Shown: positions 20,101-28,788, counted from the first letter of the stretch. The stretch is 64,000 bases of DNA from Clostridia bacterium (GCA_017463485.1 JAFTPD010000007.1:94000-157999), one strand, 5' to 3'. The notes: generated by a model not told the origin, from the letters alone. Numbers and translations are program-made.

Positions 20101-20722
20101 GGTCGCGGAATGCCTTAACAGCATCCATGTCAACCATTTCAGCAAGATCGTTGTAGTCCCATACCTCGATCTTCTGGATCTCGTGAGAGGTACGGAAGCC
20201 GTCAAAGAAGTTCAGGAAAGGAACGCGACCCTTGATAGCTGCAAGGTGTGCAACTGCGCCGAGGTCCATAACCTCCTGTGCGTTGGTGTTAGCCAGCATA
20301 GCGAAACCGGTCTGGCGGCAAGCGTAAACGTCGGAGTGATCTCCGAAGATGTTCAGCGCGTGAGATGCAACACAACGTGCAGAAACGTGGAATACGCAGG
20401 GGAGAAGCTCACCCGCGATCTTATACATGTTGGGGATCATCAACAGAAGACCCTGAGATGCTGTGTAGGTGGTTGTGATAGCACCTGCAGCAAGTGAACC
20501 GTGAACGGTTCCGGCAGCGCCTGCCTCGGACTCCATCTCCATTACCTTTACGGTAGTGCCGAAGATGTTTTTCAGTCCCTGTGCGGACCACATATCAACG
20601 TAGTCAGCCATGGGGCTGGAAGGGGTAATGGGGTAAATACCTGCAACCTCGGTAAATGCGTAGCTTACCGTAGCGGCGGCCTGGTTACCGTCCATTGACA
20701 CCTTTTTTCTTTCAATAGCCAT
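17117..20722 (-). CDS. nifJ: Pyruvate:ferredoxin (flavodoxin) oxidoreductase
   Basis: A 1201-residue single-chain PFOR that converts pyruvate and CoA to acetyl-CoA and CO2 and reduces ferredoxin, a central step in anaerobic fermentation. The N-terminal domain has YPITPSSPMADYVD; the middle has two 4Fe-4S ferredoxin clusters (CIQCNNCSFVCPH and CMGCTLCVKACPVNA); the TPP-binding region shows CAGCAETSYARLITQLFG, ISNATGCSSIWGGSAP and GGDGWAYDIGFGGLDH, and NVFVFDTEVYSNTGGQASK. I chose ATG 20722 (MAIERKKVSMDGN) with GGAGG upstream. It is a single-gene unit with its own promoter and terminator and is oriented against the expected fork direction. Confidence 0.97.
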   Translation of the reverse strand: MAIERKKVSMDGNQAAATVSYAFTEVAGIYPITPSSPMADYVDMWSAQGLKNIFGTTVKVMEMESEAGAAGTVHGSLAAGAITTTYTASQGLLLMIPNMYKIAGELLPCVFHVSARCVASHALNIFGDHSDVYACRQTGFAMLANTNAQEVMDLGAVAHLAAIKGRVPFLNFFDGFRTSHEIQKIEVWDYNDLAEMVDMDAVKAFRDHCINPEHPSLRGSAENGDIFFQHREACNKFYNDLPAIVEEYMEKVNAKIGTNYQLFNYYGAPDADRVIVAMGSVCDVIEEVIDYMNANGEKVGLVKVRLYRPFSAEKLIAAIPATAQKIAVLDRTKEPGSLGEPLFLDVVTALATNGVSKKVVGGRYGLGSKDTTPASIFAVYANLAKDEPKANFTIGIVDDVTNCSLDEVPAPDTAAAGTVSCKFWGLGGDGTVGANKNSIKIIGDHTDKYIQAYFQYDSKKTGGITISHLRFGDTVIKSPYYINKADFVACHNQSYINKYDIVQDLKPGGTFLLDCQWSADELDAQLPATVKQYIANNGIKFYTINATDLATKKIGNAKVKNTILQSAFFALASILPKADAIEYMKKMAYKSYIKKGQAMVDLNYAAIDAGADAYVEINVPEAWKTCPADTPTAAKTADRKDLEAFVNNVVVPVNEMKGDSLPVSAFTEYVDGQFPQGSSAFEKRGVAVYVPEWNPNKCIQCNNCSFVCPHATIRPYALNEEEAANAPESTKFAAKMTGKGCEGYKFTIAVSPLDCMGCTLCVKACPVNATAEKKAAAAGEKVKAEDMAIRMVPQATQADQQAPFDYCVANVSSKELPFKEDSVKGSQFKQPLLEFSGSCAGCAETSYARLITQLFGERMYISNATGCSSIWGGSAPATPYTVNRESGRGPAWANSLFEDNAEHGLGMALAQKAIREKLMGKVREMAESDKATAEFKAAAENYFATADDGKANEAATKVLVAELEKAAAAGCPTAPAILDEKAYLSKKSVWILGGDGWAYDIGFGGLDHVLATGENVNVFVFDTEVYSNTGGQASKASNLGQVAQFAAAGKAIGKKNLAEIAMSYGYVYVAQVAMGADMNQLLKALTEAEAYNGPSLIIGYAPCEMHGVKGGMQNCQLEMKKAVESGYWQLFRYNPTLESGNLTIDSKAPTADYVDFIKSENRYARLAQSNPERAEKLFAQARENAAAKYARLEKMKDLYNN

Positions 20723-20798
20723 TGGAATATTCCTCCTGTATTTTTTTCGTCCCTGCCGATATTGCAAAATTTCGGACGGGAACTATTTTTACTCCTAT

Positions 20799-20827
20799 AT
20801 CATAACACATTTCTTTCAAAAAGTAAA
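20799..20827 (-). promoter_or_regulatory. Probable nifJ promoter
   Basis: Minus strand TTTACT (20822-20827), 17-bp spacer, TATGAT (20799-20804), giving a leader of about 70 nt ahead of the ATG. Confidence 0.65.
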
Positions 20828-20919
20828 GGGTTTTTTGAAATTTTCGTCGCATATTTTACAGAAAATATATATATTTATGCATTTTTTATCCACCACTGCC
20901 CTATTTCGGAGTCGACCTA

Positions 20920-20948
20920 TTGACGGATAAAGGATTTTGTGCTAAAAT
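20920..20948 (+). promoter_or_regulatory. Probable mnmG promoter
   Basis: TTGACG (20920-20925), 17-bp spacer, TAAAAT (20943-20948), about 75 bp before the mnmG ATG. It is divergent from the nifJ promoter. Confidence 0.65.
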
Positions 20949-21022
20949 ATAAAAAATCTTACCCATAAAAAGGCAAAAAATGGAAATTTATTCAAAATCC
21001 GAGCAAAAGGGGGACGAATGAT

Positions 21023-22909
21023 ATGAATACGGTAGCGGCACAGACTGTTGACGCGGCGATAATAGGCGCGGGACACGCGGGAATCGAAGCGGCACTCGCT
21101 TGTGCGCGACTGGGACTTAAAACCGCGCTGTTTACAATGTCCCTTGATGCAGTTGGAAATATGCCGTGCAATCCGTCTATTGGAGGCACGGCAAAGGGAC
21201 ACCTCGTTTACGAGATTGACGCTCTTGGCGGCGAGATGGGACGAGCGGCTGACAAAGTGACGCTCCAGAGTCGTACGCTCAACCTCGGCAAGGGTGCAGC
21301 GGTACATTCCAAGCGCATACAGGCAGACCGCCGAAAGTATCAGAATATAATGAAGCATACCCTCGAAACGTGCGAAAATCTTTTGCTCATTCAAGCGGAA
21401 ATTGTGGATATAATTACCGAAAAAAGCATTGATGGACAAAGAGTTTGCGGAGTTATCACCAAGCTTGGCGAGAGATTTGACTGCGGCGCTGTAATAATCG
21501 CTTGCGGTACTTTTCTCGAAGGCAGGGTTTTTGTGGGCGACGTCAACTATGAGGCGGGGCCCGACGGTATGCTCCCCGCAAAGGGACTGTCGGCAAGTCT
21601 TGAACGCCTCGGAATTCGGCTGATGAGGTTTAAAACGGGTACTCCCGCAAGAGTCAAGCGCGCGTCAATAAACCTTGATGCGCTTGAAGAACAGCCGGGT
21701 GAGGATGTGATAATCCCCTACTCTGCCCTCACTCCCGCCGATGCCTTTGACGGCTTTGTACAGACCCCTTGCCATATCGTTTACACCAACGCCGAAACGC
21801 ATAAAATCATCAAGGATAATATCCACCGAAGCGCTATGTATTCGGGACATATCCACGGCACGGGCCCGAGGTACTGCCCGTCCATTGAGGATAAGATCGT
21901 GCGCTTTGCAGACAAGGAGCGCCATCAGCTTTTCGTCGAACCCATGGGCGAGAAAAACGAGGAAATGTATATTCAGGGATTTTCCACTTCCCTTCCGACC
22001 GACGTTCAGCATAAGATGCTAAAATCCTTGTCAGGCTTTGAAAAAGCGGAGATTATGCGTTACGCATACGCTATCGAATACGATTGCGCAGACCCCACCC
22101 AGCTTGACGCAACGCTTGAATTCAAAGATATCAAAGGACTCTACGGCGCGGGACAGTTTAACGGCACGTCGGGATATGAGGAAGCGGCTGCGCAGGGACT
22201 TGTTGCGGGAATAAATGCGGCTTTGGCGCACTACGGGCGCGAAAAGCTGACACTTCCCCGTTCCTCGAGCTATATCGGCACGCTTATCGACGACCTTGTC
22301 ACCAAGGGAACTAACGAGCCGTATCGCATGATGACCTCGCGCTCTGAATTTCGGCTTTTGCTCCGTCAGGACAACGCCGATAGCCGTTTGACGCCTATCG
22401 GACACGACGTGGGACTGATAGACGACGAGCGATTTACAAATTACGAGGAAAAGCAAAAAAGTATTGATACAGAAAAGAAAAGGTTGGAGGATACACATCT
22501 GTCCCCTGCAAAGGTCAATCCCCTTCTTGATTCGCTCTGTGAGGAACATGTAAGCTCGGGCGTATCTCTTGCCGACCTGTTGCGCCGTCCGCGCGTGACC
22601 TACGCGGAGCTTGCCGTAATTGACGAAAAACGCCCCGATCTGCCGAGCGCAGTAGTTCGTACAGTTGAAATTGACGTAAAATACGCGGGATACATCAAGC
22701 GCGAGCTTGCGGAGGTTGCAAGACAGAAAAAATTAGAGGAAAAGCGATTGCCGGACGACATAAATTACGCAGAAATGCAGGGATTGCGTCTTGAAGCAAG
22801 ACAAAAATTGGAAAAAATACGTCCTTTGACGGTGGGACAAGCCGCACGCATAAGCGGAGTCAGCCCCGCAGATATCTCTGTCTTGCTGCTTTACCTCGGC
22901 ATGAAATAA
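21023..22909 (+). CDS. mnmG: tRNA uridine-5-carboxymethylaminomethyl modification enzyme MnmG
   Basis: A 628-residue MnmG (GidA), the FAD enzyme that with MnmE modifies U34 of certain tRNAs. The dinucleotide fold AAIIGAGHAGIEAALACARLG is at residues about 12-32, followed by NMPCNPSIGGTAKGHLVYEIDALGG split over the expected positions, and GAGQFNGTSGYEEAAAQG near residue 375. The C-terminal helical domain ends with ISGVSPADISVLLLYL, the typical finish. An RBS (AGGGGGA) lies 7 nt upstream. It leads into rsmG 15 nt downstream. mnmE is not in the window. Confidence 0.97.
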   Translation: MNTVAAQTVDAAIIGAGHAGIEAALACARLGLKTALFTMSLDAVGNMPCNPSIGGTAKGHLVYEIDALGGEMGRAADKVTLQSRTLNLGKGAAVHSKRIQADRRKYQNIMKHTLETCENLLLIQAEIVDIITEKSIDGQRVCGVITKLGERFDCGAVIIACGTFLEGRVFVGDVNYEAGPDGMLPAKGLSASLERLGIRLMRFKTGTPARVKRASINLDALEEQPGEDVIIPYSALTPADAFDGFVQTPCHIVYTNAETHKIIKDNIHRSAMYSGHIHGTGPRYCPSIEDKIVRFADKERHQLFVEPMGEKNEEMYIQGFSTSLPTDVQHKMLKSLSGFEKAEIMRYAYAIEYDCADPTQLDATLEFKDIKGLYGAGQFNGTSGYEEAAAQGLVAGINAALAHYGREKLTLPRSSSYIGTLIDDLVTKGTNEPYRMMTSRSEFRLLLRQDNADSRLTPIGHDVGLIDDERFTNYEEKQKSIDTEKKRLEDTHLSPAKVNPLLDSLCEEHVSSGVSLADLLRRPRVTYAELAVIDEKRPDLPSAVVRTVEIDVKYAGYIKRELAEVARQKKLEEKRLPDDINYAEMQGLRLEARQKLEKIRPLTVGQAARISGVSPADISVLLLYLGMK

Positions 22910-22924
22910 ATAAGGAATAAAACT

Positions 22925-23659
22925 ATGAACGACGTTCAATTTCAAGAATTTTGCCGAATTTTTGAGGATATTTTCGCAAAAAATAGAATATCGGAGTACG
23001 ATACACCAGAAAACCGACAAAAATTCGCAATACTCGCAGAATATTTAATAGAAGAAAGCCAAAAATACAACCTTACCGCGCTGTGCAGTATGGATAAAAT
23101 AATTCCCTTACATTTTGCGGATTGTGTGATTGCGGCAAAATATATTCCCACAGGTGCAAAAGTGCTTGACGTAGGCTGTGGAGGCGGCTTCCCTACCCTG
23201 CCGCTTGCCATAGTTCGCCCCGATATCACCGTCTATGGACTTGACAGTACGGCAAAAAAACTGGGATTTATTAATTCTGCCGCCCAACAGCTTCAAATTT
23301 CCAACGTATGCACGCTTACGGGCCGCGCAGAGGAGCTTGTTTGTGATAGACGCGAAAACTTTGATATTGTAATAAGCCGCGCAGTCGCAAGACTAAATAT
23401 TCTTTCCGAGCTATGCCTCCCCTTTGTAAAGGTTGGCGGAAGCTTTATCGCACTTAAAGGCTCGGCAGGCGCAGAGGAGCTTGCAGAAGCCCAGAAAGGC
23501 ATTAAAATTCTCGGCGGAAGGGTCGAAAAAACCGAAAAATATGATATTTTTACTTGTGTAGGCGAAGAAAAACGTGTAAATATTATAATTTGCAAACAAT
23601 CCACCACCCCCACCGCTTATCCACGACAGTTCGGAGCTATTAAGAAAAAGCCGTTGTAA
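22925..23659 (+). CDS. rsmG: 16S rRNA (guanine-527-N7)-methyltransferase RsmG
   Basis: A 244-residue RsmG (GidB), an AdoMet-dependent methyltransferase that acts on G527 of 16S rRNA. The motif I is LDVGCGGGFPTLPLAIVRPD, followed by VYGLDSTAKKLGFI, then FDIVISRAVARLNILSELCLPFVKVGGSFIALKG, all characteristic. The C-terminal extension CKQSTTPTAYPRQFGAIKKKPL is also typical. It forms a two-gene unit with mnmG and is followed by the parS cluster. Loss of this enzyme gives low-level streptomycin resistance in other bacteria. Confidence 0.95.
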   Translation: MNDVQFQEFCRIFEDIFAKNRISEYDTPENRQKFAILAEYLIEESQKYNLTALCSMDKIIPLHFADCVIAAKYIPTGAKVLDVGCGGGFPTLPLAIVRPDITVYGLDSTAKKLGFINSAAQQLQISNVCTLTGRAEELVCDRRENFDIVISRAVARLNILSELCLPFVKVGGSFIALKGSAGAEELAEAQKGIKILGGRVEKTEKYDIFTCVGEEKRVNIIICKQSTTPTAYPRQFGAIKKKPL

Positions 23660-23677
23660 TTCATTAAAAGCAACAAC

Positions 23678-23755
23678 GTTCCACGTGAAACATCATCTCA
23701 CAATGGTTTCACGTGGAACATTTTAATGATAGCGCGACCGTTTCACGTGGAACAC
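23678..23755. promoter_or_regulatory. parS: Three parS centromere sites
   Basis: CGTTCCACGTGAAACA (23678-23693), GGTTTCACGTGGAACA (23706-23721) and CGTTTCACGTGGAACA (23740-23755). Each differs from the Bacillus parS 16-mer TGTTCCACGTGAAACA, or its complement, only at an end position. ParB/Spo0J binds these to start chromosome segregation. They sit between rsmG and parA. Confidence 0.95.
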
Positions 23756-23895
23756 ATTAAAAAAGCAAAAAAATCTTAAAAAATATCAAATTGCTATTGA
23801 AAAAAGATAAAAAATATGTTATACTGTTTTACAGAGTCAATTTCTGTACGGTGTCGCGCAGAAAAAGGACAAATAAAACGTTACGGAGGTGCAAA

Positions 23896-24660
23896 TTGGG
23901 CAAAATCATATCATTTGCAAACCAGAAAGGCGGAGTTGGAAAGACCACGTCGGCTGTGAATATTGCGGCTTCTCTCGGAATTCTGGGATACAAAACCTTA
24001 CTTATAGACCTTGATCCTCAGGGTAACGCCACCAGCGGCGTCGGAGTTGCCAAGAGAAATCTTAAGCTTACCATAAAAGATGTTCTTGCGGGCGATTGTG
24101 TTGCAAAAGAGGCGATTTTGGAAACAAAATTCCAAAATCTCAGCGTTCTTCCTGCAAATATTACCCTTGCGGGCGCGGAATTTGACCTTTTTCAAGAGGA
24201 AGAAGCTCCTCACGAGGTCATAAAGAAAGCATTTGCCGAGATCAAGGACGAGTACGATTATCTTATCGTCGACTGTCCGCCCTCGCTTGGCATGCTGACA
24301 CTCAACTCGCTTTCCGCAAGTGACGGCGTTGTTATTCCTATGCAGTGCGAATTTTATGCGCTCGAGGGACTTTCCCAGCTTATGATAACCATTGGAAAGG
24401 TCAAAAATCACTACAACAACAGCCTTAACGTCACGGGAATCCTTATTACCATGTATACAAATCGACTTTTGCTGACTCAACAGGTAAAAAGCGAGCTAAA
24501 AAAGCACTATTCTGGCAAGCTGTTTGACACTCACATTTCTCGTGGAGTCAAGCTTTCTGAAGCTCCGGGCTTTGGTTGCCCTGTGTATTATCACGACAAG
24601 CGCTCCAAGGGGGCGGATGAATATTTGTCCGTAGCACACGAGCTTGCTACCCGAATTTAA
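23896..24660 (+). CDS. parA: Chromosome-partitioning ATPase ParA (Soj)
   Basis: A 254-residue ParA of the chromosomal Soj type, which works with ParB to move origins and, in Bacillus, to regulate DnaA. The deviant Walker A is FANQKGGVGKTTSAVN; motif A' is DYLIVDCPPSLGMLTLNSL, and DLDPQGNATSGVG is present. I chose the TTG at 23896 (reading MGKIISFANQKGG) because GGAGGT lies 5 nt upstream and this is where the family begins; longer in-frame extension to 23791 has no RBS and reads through the parS-proximal leader. It is followed 48 nt later by parB. Confidence 0.95.
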   Translation: MGKIISFANQKGGVGKTTSAVNIAASLGILGYKTLLIDLDPQGNATSGVGVAKRNLKLTIKDVLAGDCVAKEAILETKFQNLSVLPANITLAGAEFDLFQEEEAPHEVIKKAFAEIKDEYDYLIVDCPPSLGMLTLNSLSASDGVVIPMQCEFYALEGLSQLMITIGKVKNHYNNSLNVTGILITMYTNRLLLTQQVKSELKKHYSGKLFDTHISRGVKLSEAPGFGCPVYYHDKRSKGADEYLSVAHELATRI

Positions 24661-24708
24661 GCGAAAAAACGGCTATTTTCATCAATTTTATAGGAGGAAA
24701 CAGCAAAA

Positions 24709-25602
24709 ATGGCTAACAAAAGAGGTCTTGGACGTAATTTTTACGATATTCTGGACGATAATACCCTTGATTTGAATCAGGAGGGCGTGGCTTCCATATC
24801 CATTGGCAAGATAGAGCCTCGCCGCGACCAGCCCCGAAAGGACTTTGATCAGGCGGCGCTTCAGACTCTTGCCGATTCTATCGCTGAGCATGGCGTTATT
24901 CAGCCTATCGTTGTACGCGAGTACACCGATCCTTCCTTGGCAGGAAACTATGAGATAATTGCAGGTGAGCGCCGTTGGCGTGCCGCAAAAATGGCAGGAC
25001 TTAACGAGATTCCCGTTGTTGTTATGACGGGCGACGATCTTAAGATGGCTCAGGTTGCGCTGATTGAGAACCTTCAGCGCCAAGATCTGAACACCGTTGA
25101 AGAAGCGCTGGCTTATAAGGCGCTTATTGAAAAGTTCAATATGACGCAGGAGGAGCTTGCGCGTCAGGTCGGAAAAAACCGTTCTACCATAACGAATATT
25201 CTCCGATTGCTTGATCTTCCCGACGACGTTCTCGTGCTTTTGCGCGAGGGCAAGATCAGTATGGGACACGCACGTGCGCTCTTGGCGCTTGAGATGGAAG
25301 AGGATATGTCCGTTCTTGCTAACAGAATAGTTGAAAAGGAATATTCCGTCCGCGAGGTGGAGCGTGCGGTCAAGCTGATAAACAGCCGTTACCACGAAAC
25401 TCCCGAGGAAGAAGAGCCTGCTGAGCGCGTGCAAAAGCGCATATATATGAAGGACCTTGAGCAAAAGGCAATGAATGCTATGGGCAGAAAGGTCAAGATC
25501 AATCAGTCAGGCAAGAAAAAGACGGTCGAGCTTAGCTTTGAGGACGACGCAGACCTCGAAGAGCTGCTCACAAAGCTTTGCGGCAGTGCAATCTTTAATT
25601 GA
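24709..25602 (+). CDS. parB: Chromosome-partitioning protein ParB (Spo0J)
   Basis: A 297-residue ParB, a CTPase that loads at parS and slides on DNA. Domain order is normal: short N-terminal ParA-interacting segment MANKRGLGRNFYDILDDN; the ParB/sulfiredoxin domain with SIGKIEPRRDQPRKDFD and YEIIAGERRWRAAKMAGL (Arg-rich CTP-binding box); helix-turn-helix at EELARQVGKNRSTITNILRLL; and a C-terminal dimerisation domain after an acidic linker. A GGAGG RBS precedes the ATG. The three parS sites lie upstream of parA, close to this gene. Confidence 0.96.
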   Translation: MANKRGLGRNFYDILDDNTLDLNQEGVASISIGKIEPRRDQPRKDFDQAALQTLADSIAEHGVIQPIVVREYTDPSLAGNYEIIAGERRWRAAKMAGLNEIPVVVMTGDDLKMAQVALIENLQRQDLNTVEEALAYKALIEKFNMTQEELARQVGKNRSTITNILRLLDLPDDVLVLLREGKISMGHARALLALEMEEDMSVLANRIVEKEYSVREVERAVKLINSRYHETPEEEEPAERVQKRIYMKDLEQKAMNAMGRKVKINQSGKKKTVELSFEDDADLEELLTKLCGSAIFN

Positions 25603-25648
25603 AAAACAAACAAATTACCAAATATTACCAATCAGTGAGGTAAAAATT

Positions 25649-26926
25649 ATGATAGATATCAAATACATCAAGGAAAATCCCGACGAGGTCATAGCAAGAC
25701 TTGCAAAAAAAGGAAAGGATGCCCGCGAGGACATTGAAAACATTCTCCGACTTGACGGCGAGCGCCGTGCGCTTATCGCCGAAACGGAAGCAATGAAGGC
25801 GGAGCAGAACAAGACTAACAAGCTCATTCCTCAGTACAAAAAAGAGGGTAAGGACGTCAGCGAGCTGTTCGTCCGCATGAAGGAAATTTCCAACACCACC
25901 AAGGAAAATGACGCAAAGCTCAAGGCTATTGACACCGAGTTCAAGTCATGGATGCTGGGATTGCCAAACCTGCCCGACGAGGACCTGCTCGCGGGTGGCA
26001 AGGAGAACAACCAGCCTCTACGCTACTACGGTGAAGCGAGAACCTTTGATTTTGAACCCAAGAATCACGTTGATCTTTGCACCAACCTCGGTCTTATCGA
26101 CTATGAGCGCGGAACGAAGCTGTCCGGATCCGGCTTCTGGATCTATCGTGGAATGGGCGCACGCCTTGAGTGGGCGTTGCTCAATTACTTTATCGACACT
26201 CATATCGGCGACGGCTACGAGCTTGTGCTTGTTCCTCACATGCTCGGCTACGAGTGTGGACTTACTGCGGGTCAGTTCCCGAAGTTCCAAGACGAGGTTT
26301 ACTGGCTTGAAACTGCGGAGGATGAGCGCCGCCGTTTCATGCTTCCCACGGCTGAAACTGCGCTTGTTTCCCTTCATAGAGATGAGATTTTGACCGAGGC
26401 TGATTTGCCTCGCAAGTATATCAGCTACACCCCTTGCTTCCGTCGTGAGGCGGGATCTTACCGTGCCGACGAGCGCGGAATGGTGCGCGGACATCAGTTT
26501 AACAAGGTCGAAATGGTACAGTACACCTTGCCCGAGCAGAGTGACGCGGCATTTGAGGAGCTGGTAGGCAAGGCAGAGGCGCTTGTTCGCGGACTCGGCT
26601 TCCACTTCCGCACTGTAAAGCTTGCGGCAGAGGACTGCTCGGCGTCCATGGCGAGAACGTACGATATTGAGATAAATATCCCGTCCATGAACGGATATAA
26701 GGAGGTTTCCTCTGTATCCAACGCGCGCGATTACCAGGCTCGCCGCGGCATGATGAGAGTAAGACGCGCTGATGGCAGAATTGAGTATATGCACACGTTG
26801 AACGGCTCGGGACTTGCGACCAGCCGCGTGCTTCCTGCGCTCGTTGAGCAGAATCAGAACGCTGATGGCTCGATCAACGTCCCTGAGGTGCTTCAGAAGT
26901 ATATCGGTACGGATATCATCAAATAA
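25649..26926 (+). CDS. serS: Seryl-tRNA synthetase
   Basis: A 425-residue class II synthetase that charges tRNA-Ser. The N-terminal coiled-coil arm is clear (DGERRALIAETEAMKAEQNKT). Motif 2, CFRREAGSYRADERGMVRGHQFNKVEM, and motif 3, ending NGSGLATSRVLPALVEQNQ, are complete; TAETALVSLHRDEIL is the serine-recognition region. I chose ATG 25649 (MIDIKYIKENPDEVIARL), preceded by GTGAGG; the frame stays open upstream into parB but there it is a shadow. It follows parB by 46 nt, an order also seen near the origin of other Clostridia. Confidence 0.97.
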   Translation: MIDIKYIKENPDEVIARLAKKGKDAREDIENILRLDGERRALIAETEAMKAEQNKTNKLIPQYKKEGKDVSELFVRMKEISNTTKENDAKLKAIDTEFKSWMLGLPNLPDEDLLAGGKENNQPLRYYGEARTFDFEPKNHVDLCTNLGLIDYERGTKLSGSGFWIYRGMGARLEWALLNYFIDTHIGDGYELVLVPHMLGYECGLTAGQFPKFQDEVYWLETAEDERRRFMLPTAETALVSLHRDEILTEADLPRKYISYTPCFRREAGSYRADERGMVRGHQFNKVEMVQYTLPEQSDAAFEELVGKAEALVRGLGFHFRTVKLAAEDCSASMARTYDIEINIPSMNGYKEVSSVSNARDYQARRGMMRVRRADGRIEYMHTLNGSGLATSRVLPALVEQNQNADGSINVPEVLQKYIGTDIIK

Positions 26927-27120
26927 AATTCGCAAAACGGTCAGAAAAATTCAAGCTGTCTTTCAATATTGCACATCAAATTTTTGAAAAGGCGGAGTAA
27001 AATAGAGTTGCTCGTGAGGAAAGGGCACTCCTTTATATTGACGGCGGCGAGGCGGAGATGTTTACCGTCCCGCCGCCAATCGCAAATTTTCGTCCCGCGC
27101 GTGCGGGGAAAGGAATACTA

Positions 27121-27813
27121 ATGTCAGGTTTTCACTTGTCGGCGTTGATGCTTTCGACGGGGGATCAGTCCTTCTGGTCGGAGCTTTGGACGGCGATAGA
27201 GGATAGATATTTTTCGGTAAACGTCGGAAATTATCAGAATATAGATATAAACAGAAACTCATTTTTGTCGCTTCAGATCATAGTTCTCGGAATTTTTCTC
27301 GGGATAATAATATCAACGGTGTTCGTCGTCTACGATAAGCGCAAGCTCGGCGGATTTGTGCGGCAGGTGATATCCGAGGGCTGTCTTTCTCCTGAAAAGG
27401 CAAAAACCCTTGATGAGCTTGGGTATTTGAAGGACCCCGCAGTACGCGGAAATCTCAAACGCGGTGGCGTTTTGTCAAGAGCTGTGAAATGCGTGGAAAG
27501 AGACAAATTCCTTGAGGACGTCGAATTTATGCGTCAGAAATACATAGAGCAAAACGGCAACGACAAGGGCTTTTGCGAGCCGGAATTTCGAATCGACCTT
27601 GAAAATGCGCATTTTTATATCCCCGACGAGGAGCATTACAGGGCAGAGCTGCGATTTGATCAAAAGGGAACGGGCTGGCGATCTGTTTTGCTGGTGATAC
27701 TGATATCGGTGATAGGCGCGATAATGGTTTGCTTCCTGCTACCCGAAATGCTGCAGCTTGTGGACAATATGATTGGAATATTCAACGGTCAAAATAACGG
27801 AATAGTCACCTGA
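27121..27813 (+). CDS. Uncharacterised protein with two membrane segments
   Basis: A 230-residue protein of unknown family. It has two predicted membrane helices, one near residue 54 (LQIIVLGIFLGIIISTVFVV) and one near residue 195 (SVLLVILISVIGAIMVCFLL). Between them is a soluble, charged region of about 110 residues (LSPEKAKTLDELGYLKDPAVRG to ENAHFYIPDEEHYRAELRFD). I chose ATG 27121 with GGGAAAGGA upstream; a longer frame from 27058 has no RBS. It stands alone after serS, with a terminator right behind it. The arrangement suggests a small membrane protein with both soluble ends on the same side. Confidence 0.7.
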   Translation: MSGFHLSALMLSTGDQSFWSELWTAIEDRYFSVNVGNYQNIDINRNSFLSLQIIVLGIFLGIIISTVFVVYDKRKLGGFVRQVISEGCLSPEKAKTLDELGYLKDPAVRGNLKRGGVLSRAVKCVERDKFLEDVEFMRQKYIEQNGNDKGFCEPEFRIDLENAHFYIPDEEHYRAELRFDQKGTGWRSVLLVILISVIGAIMVCFLLPEMLQLVDNMIGIFNGQNNGIVT

Positions 27814-27835
27814 TGATAAAAAATCGAATATAATG

Positions 27836-27875
27836 GAATACCGACTGCAACGCAGTCGGTATTCTTCACTTTTTA
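27836..27875 (+). terminator. Intrinsic terminator
   Basis: GAATACCGACTGC (27836-27848) pairs perfectly with GCAGTCGGTATTC (27852-27864) over an AAC loop, followed by TTCACTTTTT. It ends transcription of the membrane-protein gene. Confidence 0.9.
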
Positions 27876-27973
27876 GAAAAAAATGCGAATTTTTGCATGA
27901 TTTGCCGCCACTTTTGGTGTTAAAATGTGAAAATATCGGCATTTTTCTCCCACTTTACAAGCGAGGTGGCAAT

Positions 27974-28660
27974 ATGACACGAAGACCCGTAATAGGAATA
28001 ACGCAAAGCAGAGGAAGGGAGGGAAGACTTGACGTCGGGGAAGGATATCTGTGCGCCGTTTGGGACGCAGGCGGCGTGGGTGTTACTCTGCCCTGTCTTG
28101 CGGAGAAAGCTGAGGAATATGCCGAATACTTTGATGGATTTATATTCGGAGGTGGCGGGGATATTTCTCCTTGGTACTACGGGGAAAACGAGTTTCCGAG
28201 GGAGCTTCTCGACATTGATGAAAAGCGGGATACTTTTGAATGGCGGTTGCTTGAATGTGCAATCAAAAAGCAAAAGCCTATACTTGGAATATGTCGCGGC
28301 GCGCAGGTGATGAACGTGTTTTTTGGCGGCACGCTATATCCGTACATAGAAGGGCATATTTCAAAAGCTCAAAATCGTGAAATATGGCATAATTTAAGCG
28401 TTTTTAAGGGAAATACGCTCCACAAATGCACCAAAAACGGCAAAATAACGGTAAATAGCCGCCACAAACAGAATATTAAGGCGAGAGGACGGGGCATCAA
28501 CGTCTGCGCGTTGAGCGACGACGGATTTATTGAAGCGATAGAGCTTGAGGGCTACCCGTCGTTTTTTCTCGGGGTGCAATTTCATCCCGAGCGATATTAC
28601 GAGAGCGACGCGGCAGCGAGGGGGATATTTGAGGAGCTGGTGGAAAGTGCGAAAAATTGA
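27974..28660 (+). CDS. Gamma-glutamyl-gamma-aminobutyrate hydrolase-like (class I GATase / peptidase C26)
   Basis: A 228-residue member of the peptidase C26 family (PuuD-like), which hydrolyses gamma-glutamyl amide bonds. The catalytic Cys is in LGICRGAQVMNVFFGG (residue about 104), the His-Glu pair is in GVQFHPERYYES near residue 205, and the oxyanion region is FGGGGDISPWYYGE. Members act on gamma-Glu-GABA in polyamine breakdown or on other gamma-glutamyl compounds; no polyamine genes are adjacent, so the substrate is open. ATG 27974 is preceded by GAGGTGG. The gene stands alone between a terminator and rpsO. Confidence 0.88.
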   Translation: MTRRPVIGITQSRGREGRLDVGEGYLCAVWDAGGVGVTLPCLAEKAEEYAEYFDGFIFGGGGDISPWYYGENEFPRELLDIDEKRDTFEWRLLECAIKKQKPILGICRGAQVMNVFFGGTLYPYIEGHISKAQNREIWHNLSVFKGNTLHKCTKNGKITVNSRHKQNIKARGRGINVCALSDDGFIEAIELEGYPSFFLGVQFHPERYYESDAAARGIFEELVESAKN

Positions 28661-28759
28661 AAATGGAAAATTGAAAATGGAAAATGGGGGTGCGGTGCGA
28701 GAGGGGAAAAATGCGTATATATAAAATAGTAAACAAAATGTGAATTTAGCAAATGCCCC

Positions 28760-28788
28760 TTTACAAATGAGGAAAGCTGTGGTATAAT
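28760..28788 (+). promoter_or_regulatory. Promoter of rpsO
   Basis: TTTACA (28760-28765), 17-bp spacer, TATAAT (28783-28788), with TGTGG directly upstream of the -10. Confidence 0.8.

Noticed and set aside
17405-20497. A 1030-residue open frame opposite nifJ
   Set aside because: It is antisense to a certain PFOR gene, is rich in Cys, Leu, Val and Ser as expected from a codon shadow, and has no RBS or motif.
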